Source: Hirsutella rhossiliensis
Taxonomy: Eukaryota; Ascomycota; Sordariomycetes; Hypocreales; Ophiocordycipitaceae
Direction: 5' to 3'
DNA: 64,000 bases
Assembly: GCF_020360975.1 (NCBI RefSeq)
Contig: NW_025408667.1
Location: forward strand, 4,588,001 to 4,652,000
The notes beneath the pieces are model-generated. The model was not told the origin of the DNA. It saw only the letters and a list, made by a program, of their open reading frames with translations, and ran no database searches. This document shows, in pieces, positions 12,130-20,869 of this stretch. The stretch's first letter is position 1; each line of letters starts with the position of its first letter. The position numbers and the translations under genes are program-made.

Positions 12130-13717
12130 TGCCGGACGGTAGCTATTACGTTTAACCTTAATATTAGTCTTATTACTTACCGAGGCGGGCCTCGACGGCT
12201 CTTATATAGGGTAAGATATTTAGTCCGTTAGACGGTTAAGGGGAGGCGGTTAACGTAAGCCGTTTAAACTCTATATTAGTCTACCTATATAGCTAGGTCC
12301 CTATCTTTCTTACTACTTACTTTTCTATCTTAGAAAGCCGCACGAGCTAGCTACGTAAGCGCCTAAGTCTAGTAGGGTACTAACTATAGTCTACTAAGAA
12401 GGGTGTAAGGTAGTTAGCGTACCTCTCTAGACGGTTATAGTCGTTACTATTATAGTCTTTTCCTTTATAGCGTCGATATACCTATTTTTAGTCGTACGTA
12501 AAACTAAAATAGTAGTCCTAGTAATTATTATATTAGGTAGGCTAGCGGCTCTTAGTAATTAGTCGCGCTAGTCGGCTAGTACTAAAGAGCCGCTATCTCC
12601 TCTAGATCGCTAATTTAAACGATATAATTATTATTATAGTAGGCTAGTCCGAGCCCTTAGCCTATCCCTTAGCCTCGCGTATATCTACTAGCTCTAAGCC
12701 TATCTAGAGCCTAACCTCTTCTCTAAAAGCTTAGTTATAGTCTACTATAGCCCCCTAGATATCTATAGGCTGCCTAGGATAGTTAGGTACCGTATACGTA
12801 TACTACTTCTAGAAGCCTTTAACCGTTACCGCTCTAAGGCATGCCGCTTAGTCGCCCTGCCTTTCGATTAGTTAGTCCCTCGCCTCCCAATCTAAGACAT
12901 AAATAGCCTATCCTATCTTAACCCGGGCGACTTATAGCATGCGTTCTATGCTAAGATTAAGCGTCTTAGCAACGTGGGCTCTAATTGCGTGTCCCTGATA
13001 GCCCTACGCGGGGGACCCGTCTCCGAGCCGGACGAAGACGCGTAGGTCGTTCTTTAGCGGTTTAACCGGTAGAGCCTTCTACGGCTACGGGTGGGCCGGC
13101 ATAGAGCCCCCTATCTACGCCATGCCCTTCCGAGCTATAGCGGCATAGGTTAGTGCCGCAGCCGTCTAGTTACGGCGATTGTTAGTATTCTTGCCGATGC
13201 GCGTCGGCGTGCCGCTAAGCGCGTTGTCTTAGTAGCTAAGGAAGTCGCGTGAAAATTCGTTGGCAAAGCGGAGCGAGTGTCCCGACGTAAATCGGGCAGC
13301 CGTCTAGTCGAAGGCCGTGTAGAAGGCACGGAATACGGCTAGCTTTGCCTGCTGTGCTTCTATCTGGCTAGCGATAAGTCTCTCTGCCACGTATGCGAGA
13401 CTAACTGATAAGTCACGGGCCTCGGGGAAGTCATCGGGTTTGTCTGTCTTATTTTCGGTTGCTGCGTCTCCCATTACATCATCTTGGCGGTCGGCGTTGG
13501 TATGACCGTTGTCGGTTTTGTCGCTATTGTTGCCGCTCGAGGTGGTGAGTAGAGGTTCGTCGGGTCGCTAAGTACGTCGTCGCGACGGCAGTTCGGCGAG
13601 GCCGCCGAGTGGGGCCTGCCGAAGGAGCGCTTCTCTGGCTCCTGAAGCGTTCGTAGGAGTCCTGGGCTCCTGCTCCTGGGGCATTAGTCGCGCCTGGTCC
13701 GTGGGATTGGGTGCCAT
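12130..13717 (-). pseudogene. LINE-2 ORF1, lightly RIPed at its N-terminus
   Basis: The ATG at 13717-13715 opens MAPNPTDQARLMPQEQ and reads for about 230 codons with only isolated W-to-stop changes, for example FD*TAARF where FDWTAARF is expected. The middle shows the ORF1 segment LRVFVRL typical of Tad Gag-like proteins at about 13040. Further left the RIP load rises sharply and the zinc-knuckle region is hard to read. The role in intact copies is RNA binding and ribonucleoprotein formation. The switch from clean to heavily mutated sequence inside one gene is notable. Confidence 0.78.
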
Positions 13718-13838
13718 AGCCGCCGCCCTTAGCCCGAAGCTAAACGAGGGTTTGATAGGCCCTTGTTAGCAGCTATATGGTGAATATAGCGAAACTCTTA
13801 ACAGCTAGTGCCAAGAAAGTATGAATGCACTTTGCCAG
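13718..13838. other. Probable LINE-2 5' untranslated sequence, left part
   Basis: No gene is visible. The sequence is un-RIPed and lies directly upstream of the LINE-2 ORF1 start. It is interrupted at 13839 by the start of a 15-bp direct repeat that flanks an insertion. Confidence 0.45.
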
Positions 13839-13853
13839 GGATTGATAGTGGGT
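13839..13853. repeat. 15-bp direct repeat, left copy
   Basis: GGATTGATAGTGGGT occurs here and again at 14869-14883. The length is typical of target duplications made by LINE machinery. Confidence 0.6.
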
Positions 13854-14868
13854 AGTAGTAGTAGTAGTATTGATTACCGTCTGGGACATCCCTATAAGGG
13901 CAAAAGACGTGCTAGGCTAGAGAAGACTAGATACATAGAATATCCCGAGTACCTGGACTAAGGACCGTGTGTAGCACCTAACCACTCCATCTAGCAATTC
14001 TGAGGCTCTGAGGCCGGTCGGAAATCGGGCCCTTCCCCGTCAGCGGGTTCCAGGCACGGCAGTGAAGCCGTAATAGTAGTCAGTCTTTGGCCGAGGCCGG
14101 GTGACTGAGAAAGCCCACGAAGTCATGGGCCGGCCGCAAGCCCCCTCGAGGAGGGCCTACGGGGCGAAAGAAAAGAAAAGAAAATGGAGCAGAGAGTGTA
14201 GCAATGTTAGTCGGGGGTTCGCCCCGATGGCGATTGTCTTCTCCCGCAGGAGCGTTCGATCCGGGGCCACTTCGTGGTCATGACAGTCGGCGAAGTCCCC
14301 GTGCCTACTCCTCGTAGCAAGCAGGTGGTGGAGGTGTTGTCGATTGGTGTGCAGCTCGGGGGCACCCGGGTGAGGCCTTGAGCTCTAGGCTCTTGTAGCT
14401 CCTCAGGGCCCCGGCCCACCAGTCAGAGAAGTCGTGGCCGCTGGGCGGCAGCAGGGCCGCAAGGCAGCAAGGTCGGGGCCGCGAGACGGCAGAAGGAGTC
14501 AGGGCCGCAAGGCGGCAGAAGGCGAGGCCAGCCGGTAAAGGCGGCAGAGGGGCGAGGCAGCGCGAGGCGTGCCAGGAAGGGCGAGAAGAAGTCGGGCCGC
14601 GAGGCGGCAGAAAAGGTCGGGGCCGCGATGCGGCAGAAGTCGAGGCCAGCCAGTAAAGGCGGCAGAAGGCGAGGCAGCGTGAGGCATGCCGTTATTCGAG
14701 ACCAGCTTCCCAAGAGGAGACGAACTCTCCAAAGTCTGCCTTTTGGTGCTTGCTAGAGCCCCGTTAGGGCTAGAGAGGCAGAAGCATGGTCGGGTGACCT
14801 GAAAATAATTATCCACTAACAGGCTGCTAACAGCCCGCAGAAGAGAAGAATTTTTACAGGGGAGAGTT
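13854..14868 (-). mobile_element. Un-RIPed ~1-kb insertion with trinucleotide tail (candidate SINE-like or truncated LINE)
   Basis: The segment is bounded by the 15-bp direct repeats. Its left end, next to the left repeat, is an (AGT)n run at 13854-13868, which read on the minus strand is a 3' (ACT)n tail. This layout fits a non-LTR retroposon inserted in minus orientation. The interior is GC-rich, has no RIP signature, and contains a ~117-bp tandem repeat. Several short ORFs on both strands (60-105 codons) have compositionally biased translations with no recognisable domain; I do not call them genes. It might be a single-copy insertion, which would explain the lack of RIP. Confidence 0.45.
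14470..14690. repeat. GC-rich tandem repeat, two units of about 117 bp
   Basis: Unit 1 (about 14470-14573) and unit 2 (about 14587-14690) share blocks such as GAGGCCAGCC-GTAAAGGCGG and GGGGCCGCGA-GCGGCAGAA with a few differences. Each unit is itself built from GGCAGAAGGCGAGG-type sub-repeats. Confidence 0.7.
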
Positions 14869-14883
14869 GGATTGATAGTGGGT
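14869..14883. repeat. 15-bp direct repeat, right copy
   Basis: Identical to 13839-13853 (GGATTGATAGTGGGT). Confidence 0.6.
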
Positions 14884-15345
14884 GAGCCTTCGCGAAACCT
14901 AAATAAAGTGGGGGGCTGGCACGATTAATGTGACAGCGATATTATTGCGCAGTTTATCCAATAGTAATAAACTACTACTACCACCACGATATATATCTGA
15001 CTATCGTGTCTTTCCGATAAGAATGCGTGGTATAATTATCATTCCATATAAAAGTTAGCTTGGAATGTAATAAATAGCCTTGTTGCACTTAGTAGTTAGC
15101 TGACGTGCTATATAGATATCCTAGACACATCCCTATATCTGGGTCTGAATAACCTACTGTCCGTATCCTCTATCCGCCAAAGATAAAGGGTTTACTATAT
15201 TCCAATACCTACCTCTCTATATCTCTCCCTAGAATCCAAAAAAAAAACATTGTTCTTTATATCCGCAATAGTCTTTTATAACCGTAAATCGCGGCCTATA
15301 TCCCTCCGGCAGATAGATCCATAAAAGTCGGGTTTTACTTCAGAA
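14884..15345 (+). promoter_or_regulatory. Un-RIPed upstream region with promoter-like elements
   Basis: Placed directly upstream of the 15346 ORF. Visible elements on the plus strand are a CCAAT box in TTATCCAATAG (~14956), a TATA-like CATATAAAAG (~15045), and pyrimidine-rich tracts (CTACCTCTCTATATCTCTCCC, ~15209-15230) followed by an A-run. This is the usual order of a fungal promoter. No transcription start can be fixed from sequence. The left part may still be LINE-2 5' sequence. Confidence 0.4.
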
Positions 15346-17868
15346 ATGGATAGCAGTCACTGCGGACGAGGTGAAGAACGTGGATTTCTCTGGACCGCCT
15401 CCTCTGTGTGCTGGGGGAATGTGGACGGAGTTAGCTCGGACCGGCCGACTAGCTGGCGGCTGCCGCGGTGGGCCCGGCGCCGGGATTCACACTCCAAACC
15501 GAGACCAGGCCGACGGGGCGCCCTCGAAACCCAAACGGTCAGCGCGCGAGGGCCCGGCTTCGACACCGTGCATCAGGCTGACTGGGCCGGGCAGCAGGAG
15601 TCTGTCCGTCGCACTCGGGGCCGTAGGCCCACTGGGGGCGCGCCGGCGGTGGGCGACAAGGAACCCACGCAGGGCGAGCGTGGGGCATACACGTCGAACA
15701 CGCCCGGCACGAGCGCCGTGGTCGAGGCGTCAGGTGTGCGGCCCTGGCCGAGTAGCCCTCCAACACGCGAGGGCTCGCCAGATGTAGGCCTTCTCGGCAC
15801 GGATGATACCCCGCCTGCGACCGCAAGCAGTGTCCAGTGGCTGACGAGCCGGGGCAGAGCTGCGTGCCGCCGCGCGACTGTAGCCACGTTAGCATTAAGT
15901 GGTTGCAGTGGGATGACACCCACACGGCGGGGGTATGGCCCTGAGGGTAGTAGATCATCGGACCGTCCGCTATGGTGGTGTCTCCTGGTGCTGGCACTCA
16001 TGGTGTGCGGCTGCAAGGGAGCGTACCCTGGTAACGCTGACATAAGTTCCTGGGAACACACATGCTCAGCGTTGGGCCTGCCCTACGCAGTGTTCAGCTG
16101 CATGGCGCCCAGCGGAACATGGACCCACTACTCGCTGTGTGAGCACAACGGGACTGTGAGTGTCGGGACGCCGGGCGGGACAGTGACGTCTGGTCGCGGC
16201 TTTGGGTATGGGTGTGCGTTGACCAACGTCGTATCACCGGGCCGCGGTTATACGAGCGGGAAGGTCGGGTCGCCACAAGCTGGCCCAGCCGTTGGTTGGA
16301 AATACGCCCCCGAGACCCGGGCCAGCGTGTACGGGTTCCCGGCGCCGGAACCGGAAATGAAGGGAGTCAAGGCCCCGAACCCGAGCCCCGAGCGTCGATC
16401 CCTCGTTATCCCGAAGCCATGGGGGACGGGGCCCGGAAGCGGTGCAGTAAGCCCGGGAACACGTTCCTACTGTGATGTGCGGGGTTTGCCGTCGATGGTG
16501 TACTTATGCAACACGGACGGGGCACTAGAGGTGATCCATTTCTGCAGAGACGCCGTACGGGGGTGGTGGTATGATCTGTTCGGGAACCAGATGGGCGACT
16601 TCGGGATGGCGGGGTACTGCCACATGGTCGGTGTGCGGGTGCCCGACGGCCGGTACCGCTTCAACGGGGGTAACGGGAGGAACCTGCCCATACGTGGTTC
16701 AAGCGTTGGTATAGATTACTCCCATAAACATGAGGAGCCGCTGGACCTCATCTTCACCACCGGGAGCAAGAATGCATGGGCCCCCTTCCCCCGTGTGGCC
16801 GTCGAAACGTTAATTTGCTTTGAAGGGAAGGTGGTCCTGGACAGCAGGAGCCCACCGAGGTATGAGGCGCTACCGATGCGGGGCCTAGACTCATGTCGAG
16901 GGTTGTCATCCCTTGGGACCGAGCGGATACCGGACGTCGACATCTCCAACTGGGAGACCACCTGTATGCCAGCTGGCCACCCGTACGTGGTCCTAGCGTG
17001 CTGGGTGGGAGACCACGTCAAATACGCCTCATTCTGTGATGGCACCTCCGGGGAGCGCGGCGTCGCCTGGCGGGAAGGTCTCGGACTGTTCCACGAGTGT
17101 CGACCGACCAATGTGCGGGCACCAGGTCGTAATTGGGGTCAGTGGCCACGGGGACCGGCAACTCATGGTTGGGGGTGGTTCAGCTACACCGGATCGCGTG
17201 AACAGGTATTGGGGCGTCCGGAAACTGACCCGGGAGCCACTGGTTTACGGGCAGGCCCTCGCGACGTCACCGCTGGCCGCAAGAAGGCGATTCCCCCCTG
17301 GGGCGTCGGTGCCGGTGTAAGGGGGGATGCATGGGACGGCGGGTCATACTGCAATTCGTACGGGCTCCCGAGCCTCGTTTACGTATGCCACAGTAGCGAC
17401 GGGATTGAGCTGCTACATTTCTGTCGAGATGCGGAGCGAGGATGGTGGTACGATATGCACTACAACCAGATGTACGACGACGGTGCCGCGAAGTTGTGCC
17501 ACCCAGTAGGGATCCGAGTGCCGCCGGCCACTTACAACCCCACACGAGGGGGACGTCGGCTGGCCGTCAGGAGAATGGACTATGTGGCCGATTTGGCGCC
17601 ACGACCGGCGGAGCACCGCGAACACTGGATGGACGTAAGCGGAAGCAACCCGTGGTTGAAGGCCTCCGCCCAGGCAAGGACGTTTACCTGCAAGGGCGGA
17701 GTCGTCGTCGACACGACAACGGGTGGAGAACCGAAACGGGCGACTGGGATAGTGAGCCAGGAGCCGGGCACCGATCGCGAGCCAACGACTAGTTGGGCCG
17801 ACGATCGCGCGGTTTGTCAAGTAGGGCAGGTTAGGATGTGGGGCAGCAGCCTGCGGGTCATCCACTAG
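15346..17868 (+). CDS. Unrecognised cysteine-rich, internally duplicated, probably secreted protein (840 codons)
   Basis: I do not recognise the family. The ORF is GC-rich, intronless as read, and free of RIP. Residues 1-189 are Arg/Gly/Pro-rich without structure and could be 5' leader. The Met at residue 190 (15913) opens a short basic segment followed by the hydrophobic stretch LWWCLLVLALMVCGC (209-223), which reads as a signal peptide or signal anchor. The rest is a twofold repeat of three modules: A1 (from D232), B1 (from S374), C1 (~466-505), then A2 (from D532, exactly 300 residues later), B2 (from S667), C2 (~762-795). A is DIS-W-x-TC-(x)-G-P-V-C-...-C-...-C-TNV-PGR; B is YC-GLP-VY-C-HFCRDA-RGWWYD-NQM-C-VG-RVP; C is S-N-W...C-x-G-VV-D. 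A and B share the Cys-GLP-V-x-x-C pattern. The start at 15346 has a good context (GAAATGG), but 15913 is a strong alternative. Several overlapping ORFs in other frames are shadows. Confidence 0.6.
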   Translation: MDSSHCGRGEERGFLWTASSVCWGNVDGVSSDRPTSWRLPRWARRRDSHSKPRPGRRGALETQTVSARGPGFDTVHQADWAGQQESVRRTRGRRPTGGAPAVGDKEPTQGERGAYTSNTPGTSAVVEASGVRPWPSSPPTREGSPDVGLLGTDDTPPATASSVQWLTSRGRAACRRATVATLALSGCSGMTPTRRGYGPEGSRSSDRPLWWCLLVLALMVCGCKGAYPGNADISSWEHTCSALGLPYAVFSCMAPSGTWTHYSLCEHNGTVSVGTPGGTVTSGRGFGYGCALTNVVSPGRGYTSGKVGSPQAGPAVGWKYAPETRASVYGFPAPEPEMKGVKAPNPSPERRSLVIPKPWGTGPGSGAVSPGTRSYCDVRGLPSMVYLCNTDGALEVIHFCRDAVRGWWYDLFGNQMGDFGMAGYCHMVGVRVPDGRYRFNGGNGRNLPIRGSSVGIDYSHKHEEPLDLIFTTGSKNAWAPFPRVAVETLICFEGKVVLDSRSPPRYEALPMRGLDSCRGLSSLGTERIPDVDISNWETTCMPAGHPYVVLACWVGDHVKYASFCDGTSGERGVAWREGLGLFHECRPTNVRAPGRNWGQWPRGPATHGWGWFSYTGSREQVLGRPETDPGATGLRAGPRDVTAGRKKAIPPWGVGAGVRGDAWDGGSYCNSYGLPSLVYVCHSSDGIELLHFCRDAERGWWYDMHYNQMYDDGAAKLCHPVGIRVPPATYNPTRGGRRLAVRRMDYVADLAPRPAEHREHWMDVSGSNPWLKASAQARTFTCKGGVVVDTTTGGEPKRATGIVSQEPGTDREPTTSWADDRAVCQVGQVRMWGSSLRVIH

Positions 17869-17881
17869 GTCCGAAAGGAGT

Positions 17882-18113
17882 CTGGGTTGGGATAGTACAG
17901 GTGGAGCTAAGCTGGTGAAATCCCTGCTTGTCGCTCCAAACGATACCACGGCTGTCCTGTCCCTTACTAAGGAGCTCGGTTCCCTCGGAAGGAACTTTTG
18001 TAGCGATACTGATGAGGAGACGCGGTTAAACTTGCTCGTTAAAGCAAGAACGTTATGGAAGGCTCTGGAGACACACCGCGAGACAATGATTCGCCACTTA
18101 TGGGCCCAGGTTG
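17882..18113 (+). pseudogene. Fungal O-methyltransferase N-terminal fragment
   Basis: One frame contains KARTLWKALETHRETMIRH followed by LWAQ at about 18041-18109. This matches the N-terminal landmark of fungal SAM-dependent O-methyltransferases of secondary metabolism, usually a LETPRETMI-H-WAQP segment. Before it is an LTKELGSLGRNF-like helix. No ATG is found upstream in frame (the apparent start at 17915 is GTG), and the catalytic SAM-binding domain is absent. Similarity ends at LWAQ, followed within 25 bp by RIPed sequence of the Helitron region. An intron after WAQ is possible, but no second exon is visible. It follows the cysteine-rich ORF by about 45 bp on the same strand. Confidence 0.6.
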
Positions 18114-18120
18114 GTTTATT

Positions 18121-18133
18121 CAGCCGAAGGCTG
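18121..18133. repeat. Short hairpin at the left edge of Helitron-1
   Basis: CAGCCGAAGGCTG forms a 5-bp stem (CAGCC/GGCTG) with a 3-nt loop. Its exact reverse complement occurs at 29947-29959 beyond the helicase. It is followed by TCTACATCA at 18136, a possible TC-type Helitron 5' end. Confidence 0.4.
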
Positions 18134-18299
18134 ACTCTACATCAATGTATAAGTTTCCCGAATAATAAGGGTTTAGTGTAGACAGGGGTTAATAAGTTTC
18201 CCGGGCTCTAATTAGCCCGAATTTTATATAGACGGCCGCAAAACGTGCAACAACTAGACAACGGCTGCAAAAAGGTAGGGACTAAGTGGCTATAGCCCG

Positions 18300-20072
18300 T
18301 AGTAACCCTAGTTTGTTTACTTACGCGTCGCCTTAACGTAGAAACTTCGTTAAAGCAACGCGTCTTAATACGTGGTTCGCTAAGTACTAACTCCTAAGTC
18401 TACTCCTTAAGGGCTTTAAGATAGACTTAATTTCTATCGTCTATACTCGTTATAGCGAGGAGAAACTAGCGGGTAACTTCGTTAGTAAATAGAAGGTTAT
18501 TAGGAAGACTAAGAACTATATTGCTTATTATACCTAGTATAATTCTTATATTAGCTCTATCTTCCTTACTCCGTAAGGCTATTTAATACTAACTAAATAA
18601 AGAATTCTAGATCTAGAGGCGCGACCCTAACGTTAAGGAATCTCGCCGCCTATCCTTCCTTAGCCGAGAGACCTACTCCGAAGAGAACTAAAGGGGATAC
18701 TAGTCTATCGCCTTATAATAAGAGATCCGGAACCTAGCCTATATCGCTAGAGAAGCTACGGTAACTTTATATAACGAGGAGGTTATTCGGAGAGCTAAAG
18801 AGCTAGCCCTAGGTAGTGCTTAGGACGCTAATTCTACTAACCTAATAGAGCTCCCGGCTCTTCTAGACTCTTACTCCGTCCCCTACTATATAGCTAACGA
18901 CCTATCCGATCGCCTCGGATTCTAATCTATTTACTATACGAACTATTAGTATAGCTAATAACGATTACTCTTACTTTATATCTAGGTTCTATAAAGGTAG
19001 GAAGCACTTATAAGATAATACCGAAAAGACTAGGGTAAGGGTTAAGTAGGCCGCTATCTAGCGCGACTACCGTTTACGGCGTCGTATAAAGGAGATTATA
19101 TTACCGACTCCTATAATATCTTAACTTAGCGTCTTTAAAGGTTCGGAGGTTCTTAAAGAAGATACCCTTATACTATACTTATAGTAGTTTATTTATACTA
19201 ACTATAGAACGTAGATATAAGTTAAGATCGACTATAGCTAATTAAGCTTTTAGATAGGGATAAGGTAAGGAGGGAAGGATATAATATTAGTTAGTTCTCT
19301 AAGTCCGATATTAACGCTAAGGACTACTTTAACTTACTACTTTTACTTACTCGACCTTAGCGGTGCCTTAGATAATTCGGAGTAAAGCCCGATTCTAATT
19401 TAAGGGATAAAGATAAGGATAGCGATAATAATTATATAGATAGAAGCCCTCTTCGCTATTATATATAGTAGCCTTCGGTATAGCTAAGGCATAGCCGCCG
19501 TAGTCCTACCCTTAGTATAGGGGGGCGGCCGAGATAATCTTAAAGGTAAACTCGACCGTCGAGGCCGCTACGATATATTCGGAGCCCGGTAATAATTCTA
19601 CTTAAATAGTTAGCGGTATTTTACGTATAAGATCCGGCATAAAATAGCGACCTCGACGCTTACGCCTTAACTAACCGCGATAAGACTACCCTCCGCGAGT
19701 TCTAGATAAAGCTAGATAATAACTAAATATAGTTTTATAGTCGATACTAAGAGAGTTAGTTTTAGATAAAGATCGATACTAATAGTATTTATATATATTA
19801 CTATTAAAAGGATATAAAACGCGACCTTAGTAGGCCGTATTTCTTCTCTATAGATAATTAGCTTAACTTTAGCCTTATACCGGCCTAGTTACCCGAGCTT
19901 ACGCCTACTAAAGAGTTATTAATTGCTCGCGTTTACGCCTACGTTAATATTATACTTATATAAGGGTAGTAGTATAAATATTAGGGGCACGTCGTTTACT
20001 TCCTCTACGAGGTTAGCTTAGTATATAACTAGCTCCCGCTTTTACTATAGGAGTTAAATACTATATTATTAC
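18300..20072 (+). pseudogene. Helitron-1 Rep/helicase remnant, N-terminal part
   Basis: Plus-strand translation shows a conserved N-terminal block at ~18385-18590 (KGFKIDLISIVYTRYSEEK). An acidic linker lies at ~19400. The helitron-like N-terminal domain at ~19910-20065 has AYVNI, QGQQYKYQGHVVYFL and YNQLPLL, as seen in fungal Helitrons. RIP-type stops are present throughout. The frame breaks at the Copia-2 insertion. Confidence 0.7.
20068..20072. repeat. Copia-2 left target-site duplication (ATTAC)
   Basis: ATTAC immediately precedes the left LTR and recurs at 25740-25744. Removing the element restores the Helitron frame. Confidence 0.9.
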
Positions 20073-20555
20073 TCTCGCGAAAAGAGATGCGAGAAGTGCA
20101 TGAAAATGCACGAAGGTGAAATTGGAAGTAAGGGGTCGGACAGGCAGGGCAGAGAGATTTGATTCTTGCGGGAGCAGCAATTGCGGCAGGGGAGTGATTG
20201 TTGTATTGCCTTGATTGTCCTTCTTTCCTCTATCCAACGCCCCTCTTTATACCCTTCTAGCATCTTAATTAACAAAGAAGATCCTGCTTAAAGAAGCCAC
20301 TAATGTCCTTTCGACTACCGAGCTTTTTGCTGGGTTTTCCCCTCCTTTCCAGCCGTTGCCGGCACATCCGTCTTATCTCTCGCCACCTCTATAGGAAGCC
20401 ATCGCCACTTCTGCTTCCCCTTATGCCCCCACCCTCCTTTCTGCACCTCTTTTTAGCTCCTTCTTCCTTCTTCTATACCGGGTGTTTTTAGCTTCCTAGG
20501 TCCTCTTGCCAGGGATATCTCCGAGAACTGCGAAATCAGGCCACGCTTCGCGACA
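20073..20555 (-). repeat. Copia-2 left LTR (3' LTR of the minus-strand element)
   Basis: 483 bp. It differs from 25254-25739 by about 16 changes by eye, mostly C/T or G/A next to A or T, and small indels in homopolymers. The open frames inside (20069-20275 and 20303-20491) are LTR sequence, not genes. Confidence 0.93.
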
Positions 20556-20869
20556 CCCCCTTAGCTATGGCCTGCCCATATAGTAGGGCATAGCTAATAC
20601 AGCTTCGGGCTAGTGAGCGTATAGAGGAGGTTCTTAGCTCTGCACTTCTCCCTTTACTCGAGAAAGCAGGGGCCTTTTCGGGTCCCTAGGCTCTTTTAGA
20701 CCTACTTAAGGAAAAGGGGCCTAAAGAGGGGAAAGTCCTATAAGAAAGGGGGGCCTTCTTAGAAGGGAAAAACCCAATTAAAATAGGGGGCCCTCTAAAG
20801 GGAAAAACCTCTTCCTTTTCTTCGGCTATAGACGTCACCTTCTCGTACGTGCTATTAGCTCCTCTCGTA

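Larger units (their letters stand above)
9390..13717 (-). mobile_element. LINE-2, Tad-type non-LTR retrotransposon (3' end displaced by LINE-1)
   Basis: Both ORFs of a Tad-clade LINE are readable on the minus strand: ORF1 from 13717 leftwards and ORF2 from about 12020 leftwards. ORF2 breaks off near 9390, just after the reverse transcriptase, where LINE-1's 5' end begins. The missing 3' part is expected beyond LINE-1, outside the window. RIP is heavy from 9.4 to about 12.9 kb, then fades. The first ~700 bp of the element (13.0-13.7 kb) keep many CA/TG dinucleotides. Confidence 0.85.

Noticed and set aside
14101..14816. Several 60-105 codon ORFs on both strands (for example 14713-14423 and 14816-14499 minus)
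   Set aside because: They lie in GC-rich tandem repeats, translate to biased Ala/Pro/Leu/Arg sequence, overlap each other and show no domain or promoter.
15357..17949. Overlapping ORFs in other frames of the 15346-17868 gene, up to 178 codons
   Set aside because: Shadows of a GC-rich long ORF. Only the main frame shows the repeated cysteine modules.
17915..18181. 88-codon ORF as an intact small protein gene
   Set aside because: The apparent start is GTG, the frame is a fragment of an O-methyltransferase N-terminus, and the last 20 codons are unrelated sequence at the Helitron boundary.
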